Origin: Mucilaginibacter flavidus
GTDB taxonomy: Bacteria; Bacteroidota; Bacteroidia; Sphingobacteriales; Sphingobacteriaceae
Assembly: GCF_024055575.1 (NCBI RefSeq)
Contig: NZ_JAMXOE010000002.1
Coordinates: 744,001 to 808,000, forward strand
DNA length: 64,000 nt
Direction: 5' to 3'
How positions within the stretch are numbered: the first letter of the stretch is position 1; every line of letters begins with the position of its first letter. Below, in pieces: positions 1 to 8,938 of this stretch. The notes beneath the pieces are model-generated. The model had not been told where the DNA came from. It searched no databases and saw nothing but the letters and a program-made list of their open reading frames with translations. The position numbers and the translations under genes are program-made.

Positions 1-2
1 AC

Positions 3-1736
3 CTTGCCGGCGTTTACCAGATTGGCCACGACACCGAGGATAACCTGAACTTTGATGTGAAGATGGACCAAACCGAGGCTATAATTTTTGAACCGTTCAT
101 AAAAGATTTGGTGTCGAACGTAAAGGGTACGGTATCCAGCAATTTAAAATTAACCGGCCCGGTTTCAAAGCCCAAGCTCAATGGTACCGTTAGTCTTAAT
201 GATATAGGTGTAACTGTTAACTATCTTAAAACGCCTTACCTGGTTAGTGATACCGTTGAAGTTGCGAACAGTGTAGTGAAAATTAACAGCATGCGGCTTA
301 GGGATACCAGAAATGGATATGGCGATGTTACCGGCACTGTTGACTTAACCGACCTTACCAACCCCGATATCGAGGTAGAAGTAAACGCCCACAACCTGAT
401 GGCGCTTAATACCAATTTTAAAGATAATCACTTGTATTATGGTACAGCCTTTGGCACCGGCCGTTTCAGCTTTAACGGCCCGGTTGATAACATGAAGATT
501 GATATTAAAGCCAGCACCGAAGCCGGAACGATATTTAATATCCCACTAAACACTTCGGTAACTGTTGGCGATTACGATTTTATAAAATTTGTGAGCCATA
601 ACGACACTACAAAAGCTGCGCCTAAAAAACTTGCTTTTAACGGGGTGACTTTAAATTTCGACCTTACAGTTGACGAAAAAACCGTTGTAAAAATAACTAC
701 CGACTACGGCGTGCTTGAAGGCAGCGGACAAGCGAAGGATTTGCGGCTCAACATAAACAGCCTTGGAGATTTTGAAATGTTTGGCAGCTTTTTAATTACC
801 TCGGGAAAATTTGAGTTTACGGCGAAGAATTTTATCAGCAAAAACTTTACTGTAAACCAGGGTGGTACCATCCGCTGGACGGGCAGCCCGTCGAACGCAT
901 CGATAAACCTGAATGCAATTTACGAGGTGCGTGCCGACATACAGCCGTTATACCAGGCGGCCGGCTCACAGTCGCCGAAAGGGCGCTCGCTGGCATTGGT
1001 GCAGGCCGAACTGATATTAACCAAAACACTGTTACAGCCAACTATCGATTTCGACTTTAATTTCCCGCTCGACCCATCAATTAAAGAGGATTTGAGCACT
1101 TACCTTGCCGATAACAACAACCGCAGCCAGCAGGCGCTGAGCATTATTGTAAGGCGCAACTTTAGCAACGGCGCCAACAGCAACCTAACCAACCAGGTGT
1201 TGGGTACGGCCGGGGAGGCGGTTAGCGAGTTTGCATTTAATAAACTCAACAGCTTTATATCGCAGTCGAACATCAAAAATCTCGATTTAAACATCCGGTC
1301 GTTTAATGACCTGGGAGTGTCGTACAGGTTTAAAAACAGGCTGATACTTACGGGTAGCCTGTTCAACTCCTCATTAGGCAGCAGCAGCGATTTGTTTAAT
1401 AACAATACCAGCTTGTTTAACTCCAGCTTTAGCCAACTGACCAAGGACTTTGAAGCGCAATATCTTATCCGTAAAGATGGCAATTTGAGCGCCAGGTACT
1501 CGTATCGTGTACTGAACAGTACAACGCTTAACGCGCTGAGGGGTAACTTAACCGAGCAATATGTAAATGGTATCGGTCTGGTTTATCAGCGCGATTTTGA
1601 CACCTTCGGCGAGTTTATTCGGAACTTTTTCCGCAGTGGCACCAGGCGGACTGCGCCGGTTAACCCAACACCAATTCCCCCAACAAGTAAAACACCGCCG
1701 GTTACACCCGCCGTTAAGCCCGATGACGAGGAATAG
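3..1736 (+). CDS. TamB-like translocation/assembly protein, C-terminal part (5' end outside window)
   Basis: The reading frame is open from the first bases of the window, so the true start lies upstream; about 577 codons are present. The protein is rich in beta-strand repeats with alternating polar and hydrophobic residues and many Asn, Thr and Gly. This is typical of the DUF490 (TamB C-terminal) domain, which helps move lipids or outer-membrane proteins across the periplasm. The last ~30 residues are a Pro/Thr-rich tail ending in acidic residues. It converges on ribBA across an inverted repeat. The family call rests on overall composition and strand pattern, not on a catalytic motif. Confidence 0.75.
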   Translation, partial: LAGVYQIGHDTEDNLNFDVKMDQTEAIIFEPFIKDLVSNVKGTVSSNLKLTGPVSKPKLNGTVSLNDIGVTVNYLKTPYLVSDTVEVANSVVKINSMRLRDTRNGYGDVTGTVDLTDLTNPDIEVEVNAHNLMALNTNFKDNHLYYGTAFGTGRFSFNGPVDNMKIDIKASTEAGTIFNIPLNTSVTVGDYDFIKFVSHNDTTKAAPKKLAFNGVTLNFDLTVDEKTVVKITTDYGVLEGSGQAKDLRLNINSLGDFEMFGSFLITSGKFEFTAKNFISKNFTVNQGGTIRWTGSPSNASINLNAIYEVRADIQPLYQAAGSQSPKGRSLALVQAELILTKTLLQPTIDFDFNFPLDPSIKEDLSTYLADNNNRSQQALSIIVRRNFSNGANSNLTNQVLGTAGEAVSEFAFNKLNSFISQSNIKNLDLNIRSFNDLGVSYRFKNRLILTGSLFNSSLGSSSDLFNNNTSLFNSSFSQLTKDFEAQYLIRKDGNLSARYSYRVLNSTTLNALRGNLTEQYVNGIGLVYQRDFDTFGEFIRNFFRSGTRRTAPVNPTPIPPTSKTPPVTPAVKPDDEE

Positions 1737-1743
1737 TAGTTTG

Positions 1744-1844
1744 AAGTCTTAAGTCGAAAGTCTCAAATCCTGAGTGAAAACCGATGATCGGTTTAAGACT
1801 TCTGACTTTAATCTTTTTGACTCAAGGCTTTCGACTTAAGACTT
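1744..1844. repeat. Inverted repeat between convergent genes, probable bidirectional terminator
   Basis: A perfect 17-bp inverted repeat (AAGTCTTAAGTCGAAAG at 1744-1760, its complement at 1828-1844) lies between the convergent TamB-like and ribBA genes. The space between and after the arms contains several more GACTT or AAGTC words in both orientations, so the block looks built from a small repeated unit. The position suggests transcription termination or a REP-like intergenic repeat. Confidence 0.6.
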
Positions 1845-1869
1845 TAGGCTTAGTACTCAAGACTTAAAC

Positions 1870-3072
1870 TCAATGATCGAGCATAATGGTATGGTCCATT
1901 TTATCGCGCTTGGTACGCAAGTAGACTTCGTTATGTGGGTTCGATGCAATTTCGATAGGTACATTCTCGACCACTTCAAGACCATAGCCTATCAGGCCTG
2001 CACGCTTTTTAGGATTGTTGCTCATCAGGCGCATTTTGGATATGCCCAGGCTGCGCAATATTTGAGCGCCCACACCGTAGTCGCGCTGGTCCATTTTAAA
2101 GCCGAGTTCAAGGTTTGCTTCAACGGTATCCATGCCATTTTCCTGCAAGTGGTAAGCTTTAAGCTTGTTGATGAGTCCAATGCCGCGCCCTTCCTGGTTC
2201 ATGTACAACACCACGCCTTTGCCTTCGCGGTTTATCATTTCCATGGCTGCATGTAGTTGCGGCCCGCAATCGCACCGGCATGAGCCGAAAATATCGCCGG
2301 TAACGCACGAGCTGTGCACGCGCACCAATACCGGCTCATCGGGTTCCCAAGTGCCTTTAACCAGTGCCAAATGATTTTCTCCGGTATCAGCCTGCGTATA
2401 GGCAATCATATCAAAATCGCCCCATTGAGTAGGCATTTTTACCGATACATCTTTATGCACAAGGCTTTCGGTTGCCAGGCGGTAAGCTATCAGATCTTTT
2501 ATCGATACTATCTTGAGGTCAAATTCTTTAGCAATTACCAGCAACTCCGGCAAACGCGCCATGTCGCCATCTTCCTTCATTATTTCGCATATTACGCCTG
2601 CCGGTTCAAAACCAGCCAAAACAGCAAGGTCAATAGCCGCTTCGGTATGGCCGGTACGGCGCAATACGCCGCCGTCCTTCGCTATCAATGGGAAAATATG
2701 GCCCGGGCGACCCAGATCTTCCGGCTTTGTAGCCGGGTCAATAAGTGCAAGCGTGGTTTTTGAACGGTCGGAAGCCGAAATACCTGTGGTGCACCCCGCC
2801 AGCAAATCAACCGAAACAGTAAAGTTTGTTTCGTGCGATGTGGTGTTGTGACTAACCATCGGCTCCAAATTAAGCTCGCGTGCACGTTTTTGGGTAATAG
2901 GGGCACAAACCAGCCCACGCCCATGGCGTACCATAAAGTTTATGGTTTCGGGAGTTGCGTTGCGCGCAGCAGTTAAAAAATCGCCCTCGTTTTCGCGGTC
3001 TTCATCGTCAACAACTATAATGGTTTTTCCGCTTTTTATGGCGTCTATGGCTTCCTGTATTGTATTTAACAT
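1870..3072 (-). CDS. ribBA: RibBA, DHBP synthase / GTP cyclohydrolase II
   Basis: This bifunctional enzyme makes both precursors of riboflavin in the cytosol. The N-terminal half (about residues 1-205) forms 3,4-dihydroxy-2-butanone 4-phosphate from ribulose 5-phosphate. The C-terminal half (about 206-400) opens GTP to the pyrimidine precursor. The first domain has the acidic motif [10 protein letters not shown] (22-31) and GHTEAA (141-146). The second has the zinc cysteines C256, C267 and C269 with the spacing known in RibA, and QEGRGIGL near 293. At 400 aa it is a normal full-length fusion. No FMN riboswitch is evident in the ~190 bp upstream. Confidence 0.96.
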   Translation of the reverse strand: MLNTIQEAIDAIKSGKTIIVVDDEDRENEGDFLTAARNATPETINFMVRHGRGLVCAPITQKRARELNLEPMVSHNTTSHETNFTVSVDLLAGCTTGISASDRSKTTLALIDPATKPEDLGRPGHIFPLIAKDGGVLRRTGHTEAAIDLAVLAGFEPAGVICEIMKEDGDMARLPELLVIAKEFDLKIVSIKDLIAYRLATESLVHKDVSVKMPTQWGDFDMIAYTQADTGENHLALVKGTWEPDEPVLVRVHSSCVTGDIFGSCRCDCGPQLHAAMEMINREGKGVVLYMNQEGRGIGLINKLKAYHLQENGMDTVEANLELGFKMDQRDYGVGAQILRSLGISKMRLMSNNPKKRAGLIGYGLEVVENVPIEIASNPHNEVYLRTKRDKMDHTIMLDH

Positions 3073-3263
3073 GTATACTGGTTATTTGAAAAAAGTTGCC
3101 GGTGAGGCAATTTTAATTCCTTGTTTTAAAACTGAATGCAAAGTTAGCTGATAATGAAATCAATCAAGTCGTTCCTTTGTAAATTAAGTACTTGTTTATT
3201 GCGTAATAAGTTGCCCTGCGGTAAAAAACAACCATTCAACTAAATAAACTCAATCTAACTTAA

Positions 3264-4703
3264 TCAACTTACCTCCGCTTTCTTTCGCTTAAACAACTTG
3301 TTAAAAAACCGTTTATAAACTTCCATGTCAAATATCACAGAATCTGTTGCAGCCTTGTACGAAAGAAACGTGCCTATAGGTGTTATAATGGTAATAGCAA
3401 CCCACGATCCTAAAATGGGCGAAAGGTCGCCGTCTTTTACCGCTTTTTCGCCGATGGTTGAAATAATGTAGAAAATAAGGAAAAAGATAACTGATACCAC
3501 AACGGGTAAGCCCAGGCCGCCTTTGCGGATTATTGCCCCAAGCGGTGCACCAATTAAAAACAGAGCAATACATGCTGCCGACAGTGTGAATTTTTTCTGA
3601 AATTCCAGCCTGGCTCTGCGCACATTTTTACTGAGTTCGGTTACGCGCTCGCCGCGGTTTTTAAGTAAATCCTGTATGGAACGTGCCTCGCTGGATGCGC
3701 TGGCAATAATGCTTAACTGTTCATATATCTTTAAATTAGGTATGCTTTTGTCGCCCTTAATGGCACCAGCATATTTTTTTGCCGAATCGGGACTAGTCTT
3801 TATCGAATAGTATTTAATATAGGCGGTTATTAGTTTAAAATTCACCTGCAAACTGCTGTCAATCTGCCGGCGGCTCTTGTGCTCGTCATCATTAATCTGT
3901 TGAAGGTTCATCATCTGCAAAGCCTGTTTAAACTCGCTTTCATCAGTGCGTTTCATTTTGCTCAGGCCCGAAATGTCAAATTTTTGTTCCGTTTCCTTAA
4001 AGCGGAAGCGGGTTAACTTTTGCCGGTAGTTGAAATTATTGGTGCCCTTGGCTTCCTCGTACCTCACCCCGTCTTTAAGCTTTAGCACCAGGAACAGGCC
4101 ATTTGGCGTACGGTACATTTTGCCGCTTTTGGCCAATAAAACAATAGTATTATTTTCGGACGGATTTTTTGAGTAGATCATGATGTCGTACAAGGTTTGC
4201 CCATCTGGATCTTTTCTTTTCACCCTGATAACATACCCCGGAAAACTACTGCTGAACACCCCCTCAGGCAAAAAATTGGCCGATTTTTGCTGCCGCGCAT
4301 CATATAATAACGAGTAGTATTTTAAATTGGCAATGGGCAGCATATAATCTGAGAATACAAAGGCCGCCACGCTTAAAATAGCGACCACAACAAGCATAGG
4401 CGCCATGGCACGGCGCAACGATATACCTGCAGATTTGATGGCCACCAGCTCGTAATTTTCGCCGAGGCTACCGTAAGTCATGATGGATGATAGCAGCACC
4501 GAGAGCGGTAACGCCATCTGCACGTTGGTAGCCGATGCATACACCATCAGTTCGACGATGATATACCATTCAAAACCTTTGCCGATGAGGTCGTCGATGT
4601 ATTTAAACAAAAACAACATCAGCAACACAAACATCACTATCAGGAAAGTGACTAAAAAAGGCCTTATAAACGATTTAAGCAGTAAAAGATGTATTTTCTT
4701 CAT
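3264..4703 (-). CDS. LptF/LptG (YjgP/YjgQ) family permease
   Basis: This is an inner-membrane permease of the lipopolysaccharide export ABC transporter, which pulls LPS from the inner membrane toward the periplasmic bridge. I take the start at the Met of MKKIHLLLLKSF (4703), giving 479 aa, because the 17 residues read upstream look non-coding. There are about three membrane spans in the N-terminal 120 residues, a long periplasmic beta-rich middle, and about three spans in the last 120 residues, as expected for the family. The Bacteroidota copy has a longer middle region. LptF and LptG cannot be told apart by eye. Confidence 0.88.
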   Translation of the reverse strand: MKKIHLLLLKSFIRPFLVTFLIVMFVLLMLFLFKYIDDLIGKGFEWYIIVELMVYASATNVQMALPLSVLLSSIMTYGSLGENYELVAIKSAGISLRRAMAPMLVVVAILSVAAFVFSDYMLPIANLKYYSLLYDARQQKSANFLPEGVFSSSFPGYVIRVKRKDPDGQTLYDIMIYSKNPSENNTIVLLAKSGKMYRTPNGLFLVLKLKDGVRYEEAKGTNNFNYRQKLTRFRFKETEQKFDISGLSKMKRTDESEFKQALQMMNLQQINDDEHKSRRQIDSSLQVNFKLITAYIKYYSIKTSPDSAKKYAGAIKGDKSIPNLKIYEQLSIIASASSEARSIQDLLKNRGERVTELSKNVRRARLEFQKKFTLSAACIALFLIGAPLGAIIRKGGLGLPVVVSVIFFLIFYIISTIGEKAVKDGDLSPILGSWVAITIITPIGTFLSYKAATDSVIFDMEVYKRFFNKLFKRKKAEVS

Positions 4704-4831
4704 TAAAAATGCCCCTTGTGTATAAGCCCTAAGCCTGTAAAACGCAGGCAGCAAGGCCCGTGCGCTTGTTATTGCAGCTTATAACGCGCATTGCGGCTTT
4801 ATCATACAAAAGTAGGAATATTTAAATTTTT

Positions 4832-5212
4832 TCAGGCCCCTAATGTGCTTATCAGGTATTTTACCTGGTTGTCCCAAATCAGCTTACGTTCGCCAATTGC
4901 GTCTTCGGCGGCAAAGTCGGTAATGCTGAGGGCAACGTCGCTGGTAAGTTCATCCTGTATAATTTCCATCTCGAAGTAATAGGAAGGGTCGTCATCCACC
5001 CAGCGGAAACGTACCAGTTTGTTTTCTTTAATGGCCAGCAGCTTTGCTGTTTGCTGCTCATCGTCCCATGTAAACGTATAAACCTGGTCGCGAACGCTCA
5101 CGTCATCGGCAAACCATTGTGTTAATCCATTGGGCTCATTTAGAAAGCTATATAGTATCCGTGGAGATGATTTTATTTCATACTCTATATTAAATTTCTT
5201 CTTTTCAGGCAT
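4832..5212 (-). CDS. START-like (SRPBCC/AHSA1-type) domain protein
   Basis: This 126-aa cytosolic protein has the compact SRPBCC pattern: an early segment that reads SSPRILYSFLNEPNGLTQWF (14-33) and late hydrophobic strands ending in a C-terminal helix. It resembles the short START-like proteins common in Bacteroidota next to LPS-export permease genes. The fold forms a hydrophobic cavity, but the ligand is unknown. It reads in the same direction as the upstream-lying permease gene, separated by about 130 bp. Confidence 0.7.
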   Translation of the reverse strand: MPEKKKFNIEYEIKSSPRILYSFLNEPNGLTQWFADDVSVRDQVYTFTWDDEQQTAKLLAIKENKLVRFRWVDDDPSYYFEMEIIQDELTSDVALSITDFAAEDAIGERKLIWDNQVKYLISTLGA

Positions 5213-5258
5213 GCTCGGTTTATAATTGAATACTATTATGCTGTAAATGTTAACATTT

Positions 5259-5290
5259 TTTCTAAAGAAAACGAATTTCTGCTATATTTG
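5259..5290 (+). promoter_or_regulatory. Candidate promoter for the tRNA repeat block
   Basis: TATATTTG at 5283-5290 matches the Bacteroidota -7 consensus TAnnTTTG exactly. A T-rich stretch at 5256-5260 sits where the -33 box should be. It lies about 90 bp before the first tRNA-like segment and points toward it. Confidence 0.5.
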
Positions 5291-5373
5291 CAAACCTTTT
5301 TCGGATGGGGGTTTGTTTAAGCGGTTAATATAATCTTATTTAAGCAAACTATCATTGATACCGGAAACAAAAT

Positions 5374-5709
5374 AATCCGCTATACAGCGGACGGCAGTTC
5401 TTAAAAGTAACCAGTGTTAAATAACCCGGCGGGGTAGCTCAGATGGTTAGAGCGTAGGATTCATATCCGCTAATTAGCGGACGGCAGTTCTTACAAAGTA
5501 ATCAATATTAAAATAACCCGGCGGGGTAGCTCAGATGGTTAGAGCGTAGGATTCATATCCGCTAATTAGCGGACGGCAGTTCTTAAAAGTAATCAATATT
5601 GAAAAAAATAACCCGGCGGGGTAGCTCAGATGGTTAGAGCGTAGGATTCATATCCGCTAATTAGCGGACGGCAGTTCTTAAAAGTAATCAATATTAAAAA
5701 AAATAACCC
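5374..5709 (+). repeat. Tandem degenerate tRNA-Met half-copies (~92-95 bp period)
   Basis: Three copies begin at 5428, 5520 and 5615, each identical to the intact tRNA (5710) through the CAT anticodon. Each then departs into TCCGCTAATTAGCGGA, a perfect 16-bp palindrome, rejoins the tRNA for GGCAGTTC, and ends in an AT-rich spacer with ATAACCC just before the next copy. A fourth partial unit without the tRNA 5' half lies at 5374-5424 and has a variant palindrome (TCCGCTATACAGCGGA). The half-copies lack the 3' acceptor strand and cannot fold as tRNAs. In RNA, each could form a hairpin at the palindrome. Confidence 0.85.
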
Positions 5710-5783
5710 GGCGGGGTAGCTCAGATGGTTAGAGCGTAGGATTCATAACCCTAAGGTCGGCAGTTCGATCCTGCTCCCCGCTA
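5710..5783 (+). tRNA. tRNA-Met (CAT anticodon)
   Basis: This folds as a 74-nt cloverleaf. The acceptor GGCGGGG pairs with CCCCGCT, with a G-T first pair and discriminator A. The D stem is GCTC/GAGC. The anticodon loop TTCATAA has CAT at 34-36, and the T stem is GGCAG/CTGCT with loop TTCGATC. The anticodon stem has one A-C mismatch next to the loop (31-39). CCA is not encoded. It looks like elongator tRNA-Met rather than initiator, but a CAT anticodon could also be the Ile type. It follows three damaged half-copies of itself. Confidence 0.9.
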
Positions 5784-5983
5784 CTGATAGTCAGGCAGTT
5801 ATGAGAAATCATAGCTGCCTTTATCATTTTTGTTAAAACAATGTTTAAACAGAGCAATATTTCAATGTAGGCGAGCCAGCCTACCGCTGCACCGTGCTGC
5901 GGTTTATACTTAAAGATACGAAAAAACATCGGCCCCGGACGAAAAATTTGCGATTTTCTTAGCGTGAATTTTACCAAATTCAC

Positions 5984-6013
5984 TTTGGCGTATCGGTAAA
6001 AACCGTATCTTCA
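5984..6013 (+). promoter_or_regulatory. Candidate promoter of the HTH gene
   Basis: TTTG (5984-5987) and TATCTTCA (6006-6013) are separated by 18 bp and resemble the Bacteroidota -33/-7 pair. The predicted transcription start leaves a short leader before the ATG at 6032. Confidence 0.4.
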
Positions 6014-6031
6014 TCTAAACCCTAATCCCTG

Positions 6032-6310
6032 ATGAACGTCATTTGCATTGAAAATACGGCCTTCTATGCCCTGATTGATACCGTCATTGCCCGCATTAAG
6101 GAAAAACAGAACAATAGTGCTGATAAGTGGATTTCAACCGACGAGGCAATGACCATGCTGCGTATCACCAGCAAAACCACCTTGCAGAAACTGCGCGACG
6201 AGGGGAAAATACGCGCCTCGCAGCCGGGAAAACGCACGGTGCTTTATGACCGGGATTCGATCATCGATTATCTTGAAGATTTCACCTATGAGACGTTTGA
6301 TATGAAATGA
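6032..6310 (+). CDS. Small helix-turn-helix protein (excisionase/MerR-like)
   Basis: This 92-aa protein carries a winged-helix HTH_17-type domain in its second half: WISTDEAMTMLRIT, then KTTLQKLRDEGKIRA, then a wing-like segment and an acidic tail. Such proteins often bind ends or control regions of mobile elements in Bacteroidota. It is the first gene after the tRNA and the first of the accessory island. A damaged second copy of the same gene lies near 8712-8816. A role as excisionase or regulator is inferred; no integrase is visible nearby. Confidence 0.7.
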   Translation: MNVICIENTAFYALIDTVIARIKEKQNNSADKWISTDEAMTMLRITSKTTLQKLRDEGKIRASQPGKRTVLYDRDSIIDYLEDFTYETFDMK

Positions 6311-6345
6311 ACTAGATAGTTAGTTTATCCCTAAAATCCCGCCGC

Positions 6346-6380
6346 CTACTTTTCTTTGCTTCTGCGGCAAAGAAAAGTAG
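6346..6380. repeat. Dispersed hairpin repeat, copy 1
   Basis: CTACTTTTCTTTGC and its perfect 14-bp complement are separated by a 7-nt loop. The flanks (GCCGCC before, CAAAAGAAAACGCAGGCC after) are shared with a second copy at 10697-10731. It lies between the converging HTH gene and a secreted-protein gene and probably also terminates transcription. Confidence 0.75.
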
Positions 6381-6464
6381 CAAAAGAAAACGCAGGCCCC
6401 ATAATGTGGAACCCGCGCTGTGCTTACTGAGTTGTTGTCTGACGCTAAGTTCGCGCCCACCTGG

Positions 6465-6983
6465 TCAATTAACTTTCGTTAATATCATGTTGGTTGGAAC
6501 GGAAAACGTAGGATCGTAATGTTCGTTTCCCACTACAATATGTTCAGTGTTGGTTAGCACCCAATGGGCCTTGTTCGGGCCCCCCGCCAATAGTTCAAAG
6601 ATTACATTGCAGCGTTTTGACTGCCTGCCCTCGTCTGCGAATATGAAATGAATGGTGCGCCGGTTTTTATCGTCGCTGTCAAAACTGCCGCTGGTAATGG
6701 TGGTGTCTTTCCCGCTCGACGAATGTATTATTTTTCCGCTTTTCACTAAAGCATAGTCTCCCTGGATAAGGTCGATATAAAAATCGTCAGTGCCGCGTTT
6801 GACATGCACCTTATCATTTCGCAGTTCAATTGTTAGCCGGGTGCTATCGTCCGCATACGTCCATTTTCCTTCGAATTTATGCAACTCGGACTGGCTTACA
6901 TGGTGTCCGCCGCTTAGCATTCTCTGCGCCTTTGCGTTTGAAAGGGCGACGATTATTAAAAGTATGGTCAAAAGATTTTTCAT
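6465..6983 (-). CDS. Secreted protein of unknown function
   Basis: This 172-aa protein starts with a clear signal peptide: MKN, a hydrophobic core, and a likely cut after NAKAQ. The mature part reads as a small beta-rich domain with a KWTY...RLTIELRNDKVHV strand pattern, similar in style to lipocalin-like or DUF-type secreted proteins. I do not recognise the family. It lies 6 bp downstream of the large lipoprotein gene on the same strand, so the two are probably cotranscribed. Confidence 0.6.
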   Translation of the reverse strand: MKNLLTILLIIVALSNAKAQRMLSGGHHVSQSELHKFEGKWTYADDSTRLTIELRNDKVHVKRGTDDFYIDLIQGDYALVKSGKIIHSSSGKDTTITSGSFDSDDKNRRTIHFIFADEGRQSKRCNVIFELLAGGPNKAHWVLTNTEHIVVGNEHYDPTFSVPTNMILTKVN

Positions 6984-6989
6984 GTTGGT

Positions 6990-8612
6990 TTAATTACAGG
7001 TGGTAACTACTATTGAATCAGTAACGCCATTAGTGACATTAATCGTATCGGTACTCCAAGTGGTAAAGGTAGCATTGCCTTTCAAAATCGTGATTCCGGA
7101 ATTCTTCAGGGCTGACAACAATGCCAACTCATATGCGGTTGTTTTATCTCTTCCCAATGCTTCGTATACTTTTTCGCTATTGGAATAGTAGGTCTCAAAT
7201 GTTTGGAATTGGGCTGTCGTGGTAAAGTTGGCTGCCGCAAAGGTCGCAAACTTAGCAGGGTCGTTTATCTTCATCATATATGTAGTACCGCTCGCGGTTA
7301 CGACGCCCACGGTAAACTTTGAGATATCCGCTACTTTCCCGGCCTGCTGCAACTGATAGATAGCTTTTACGTCGCTGCCGGAGAATGTAGGCATCGTGCC
7401 GGTGTAATGGGAATGGATATAGCCGGAAAGCGGTGTTGCTGGCGAGAGTGCGATAGAGGCCTGTCCGGCCAGTCCCTGCACATATGCATAATTTCCACTT
7501 GCATCAATCATATATCCGACCTCGTTTGGCAGGGCCGTCTTTGATTTTAAATCGGCCATTTCTGCCTTAAACTTCGCATCGAGCGCAAGGGCTTTGGCCT
7601 GCGCACACGGGTCGGGAGGACATGGCTTTGCCGGTGCATCTACCACGCACGGTGTTTGGGCGGGTGGTGGTGGCAATCCGCCGTCAGGCGGCACGGGTAT
7701 GTTGTCTACTCGCAACCCCACGCCATTTGCGGCATCGACTGCAAGCGGCGTGCAGGGGTGAACGACTGGCGGACCCGTATGGCTGCCCGGAGGACATGGC
7801 GGCGGCGGGGGCGGTGGACTAGCACTACCCCCACCACCTGGTGTTGTATTGCCATCATCGACATTGACACAGGTCGTTCCTAAAAAAGTCGCATACTGGA
7901 ATACGCCATCAGTAAAATACGCAATGTACCAATCGGTACACTGTTTCACAATGTTGTTTGGCAGTAATTTGTCGGGGCTAATGCTTTGCACCTTCTGCGC
8001 GTTAGAACCTTCGTCTGTTGCTGCGCCCGTAACGAGCTGCCCGTTATGGTAGGCATATCCGCCCAAATAATTTCCTTTCGGGGTAAAGTAAAGCACCTTG
8101 CCGCTAAAGTCCGCATCATGCTGCCTATAGGTATTATGCCCTAATTTGCTTGTATCGTTTTTTACGTAACCCGAATCGGCAATTATCGTTAGGACATAGG
8201 CACTGTATTTACTGCCATCATTTATGAGGAGGAAATAGCTTCGACTATAGGCGGGGTTTTGATGGTTGTTGCCAAGCTGTAGCGCCGATCCAAATTTTGC
8301 GCTGGATTCAATCGGCATCTCAATTACATTGTTATTGATTCGAACATACGTTGCAGGATGCTGCCAGTCGGGCTTAATCCATTGGCTTAAGTCGTGGTTT
8401 CCTCCCGTGCCTTGGGTTATCAGCTTACCGCTGGCGCTGCCGTTTACGGGATAAGTGTTCTCGTACCATGCCTTTGCCGCCGCAACTTGCGGTGCCGACT
8501 GTGGGTCGCGTTTGTTTTCCTTTCGGCAACTGTGAATTACCAAGATGCCGACAAGCACCGCGACAACCGCGCATAGTTTGAACAATAATGGCTTAAGGGA
8601 ATTTTTCTTCAT
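6990..8612 (-). CDS. Proline-rich lipoprotein with a JAMM-like metal-binding motif
   Basis: This 540-aa protein has a signal peptide ending in a lipobox (HSC near residue 29), so it is probably a surface or periplasmic lipoprotein. Residues ~60-245 form an uncharacterised domain. Residues ~255-330 are a low-complexity Pro/Gly linker with several Cys. The C-terminal ~200 residues contain E364, then HSH at 400-402, S411 and D414. This resembles the JAMM (MPN+) zinc motif E...HxH(x)S(x2)D of deubiquitinase/RadC-like isopeptidases, with one extra residue before Ser. The spacing is non-classical and the peptidase call is an inference. A 172-aa secreted protein is encoded just downstream. Confidence 0.5.
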   Translation of the reverse strand: MKKNSLKPLLFKLCAVVAVLVGILVIHSCRKENKRDPQSAPQVAAAKAWYENTYPVNGSASGKLITQGTGGNHDLSQWIKPDWQHPATYVRINNNVIEMPIESSAKFGSALQLGNNHQNPAYSRSYFLLINDGSKYSAYVLTIIADSGYVKNDTSKLGHNTYRQHDADFSGKVLYFTPKGNYLGGYAYHNGQLVTGAATDEGSNAQKVQSISPDKLLPNNIVKQCTDWYIAYFTDGVFQYATFLGTTCVNVDDGNTTPGGGGSASPPPPPPPCPPGSHTGPPVVHPCTPLAVDAANGVGLRVDNIPVPPDGGLPPPPAQTPCVVDAPAKPCPPDPCAQAKALALDAKFKAEMADLKSKTALPNEVGYMIDASGNYAYVQGLAGQASIALSPATPLSGYIHSHYTGTMPTFSGSDVKAIYQLQQAGKVADISKFTVGVVTASGTTYMMKINDPAKFATFAAANFTTTAQFQTFETYYSNSEKVYEALGRDKTTAYELALLSALKNSGITILKGNATFTTWSTDTINVTNGVTDSIVVTTCN

Positions 8613-8711
8613 ATAGATTTAGCGAAAGGGTTTAGTGTGCCGCCAAGGTATGGGTAAAAGGGCTACCTAAATGTAACAATAATGTTACATTTACATTACT
8701 TACAAAGCCGC

Positions 8712-8816
8712 CTTCGTCCGCATCAAAGAAACACAGAACAAAGGGAAAATACGTACCTAGCAACCGGGAAAAAGAACGGTAACCCAAATTATCTTGTCCC
8801 TCATTGATATTCAATG
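8712..8816 (+). pseudogene. Remnant of a second copy of the island HTH gene
   Basis: The segment keeps the words GCATCAAAGAAACACAGAAC and GGGAAAATACGTACC, then CAACCGGGAAAAAGAACGGT, followed by a TTGATAT motif. These line up with two separated parts of the HTH gene at about 6088-6118 and 6194-6275. The middle is deleted and there is an in-frame TAG, so it is dead. Confidence 0.65.
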
Positions 8817-8938
8817 AAGGGAATCGCTAAAAAATTAGTGTTTAAAATTATCCGGTTAAGGGTATTTTAACTACCTTTATGCGTTTTATTTTAAACTATG
8901 CGGTTGCTGTAGTTTGTTTTCTAATGTATAACGGTATT

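Noticed and set aside
3073..3263. FMN riboswitch before ribBA
   Set aside because: No RFN-type conserved words are seen in the upstream region.
5428..5709. CRISPR-like array
   Set aside because: The regular units are half-tRNA copies; spacers are nearly identical to each other and no cas genes are present.
5729..5983. 84-aa minus-strand ORF across the tRNA
   Set aside because: Its C-terminus is the translated complement of the tRNA gene (EQDRTADLRVMNP), a known annotation artefact.
7622..7883. Plus-strand ORFs of 66 and 75 aa
   Set aside because: Shadows of the low-complexity Pro-rich linker of the lipoprotein gene.
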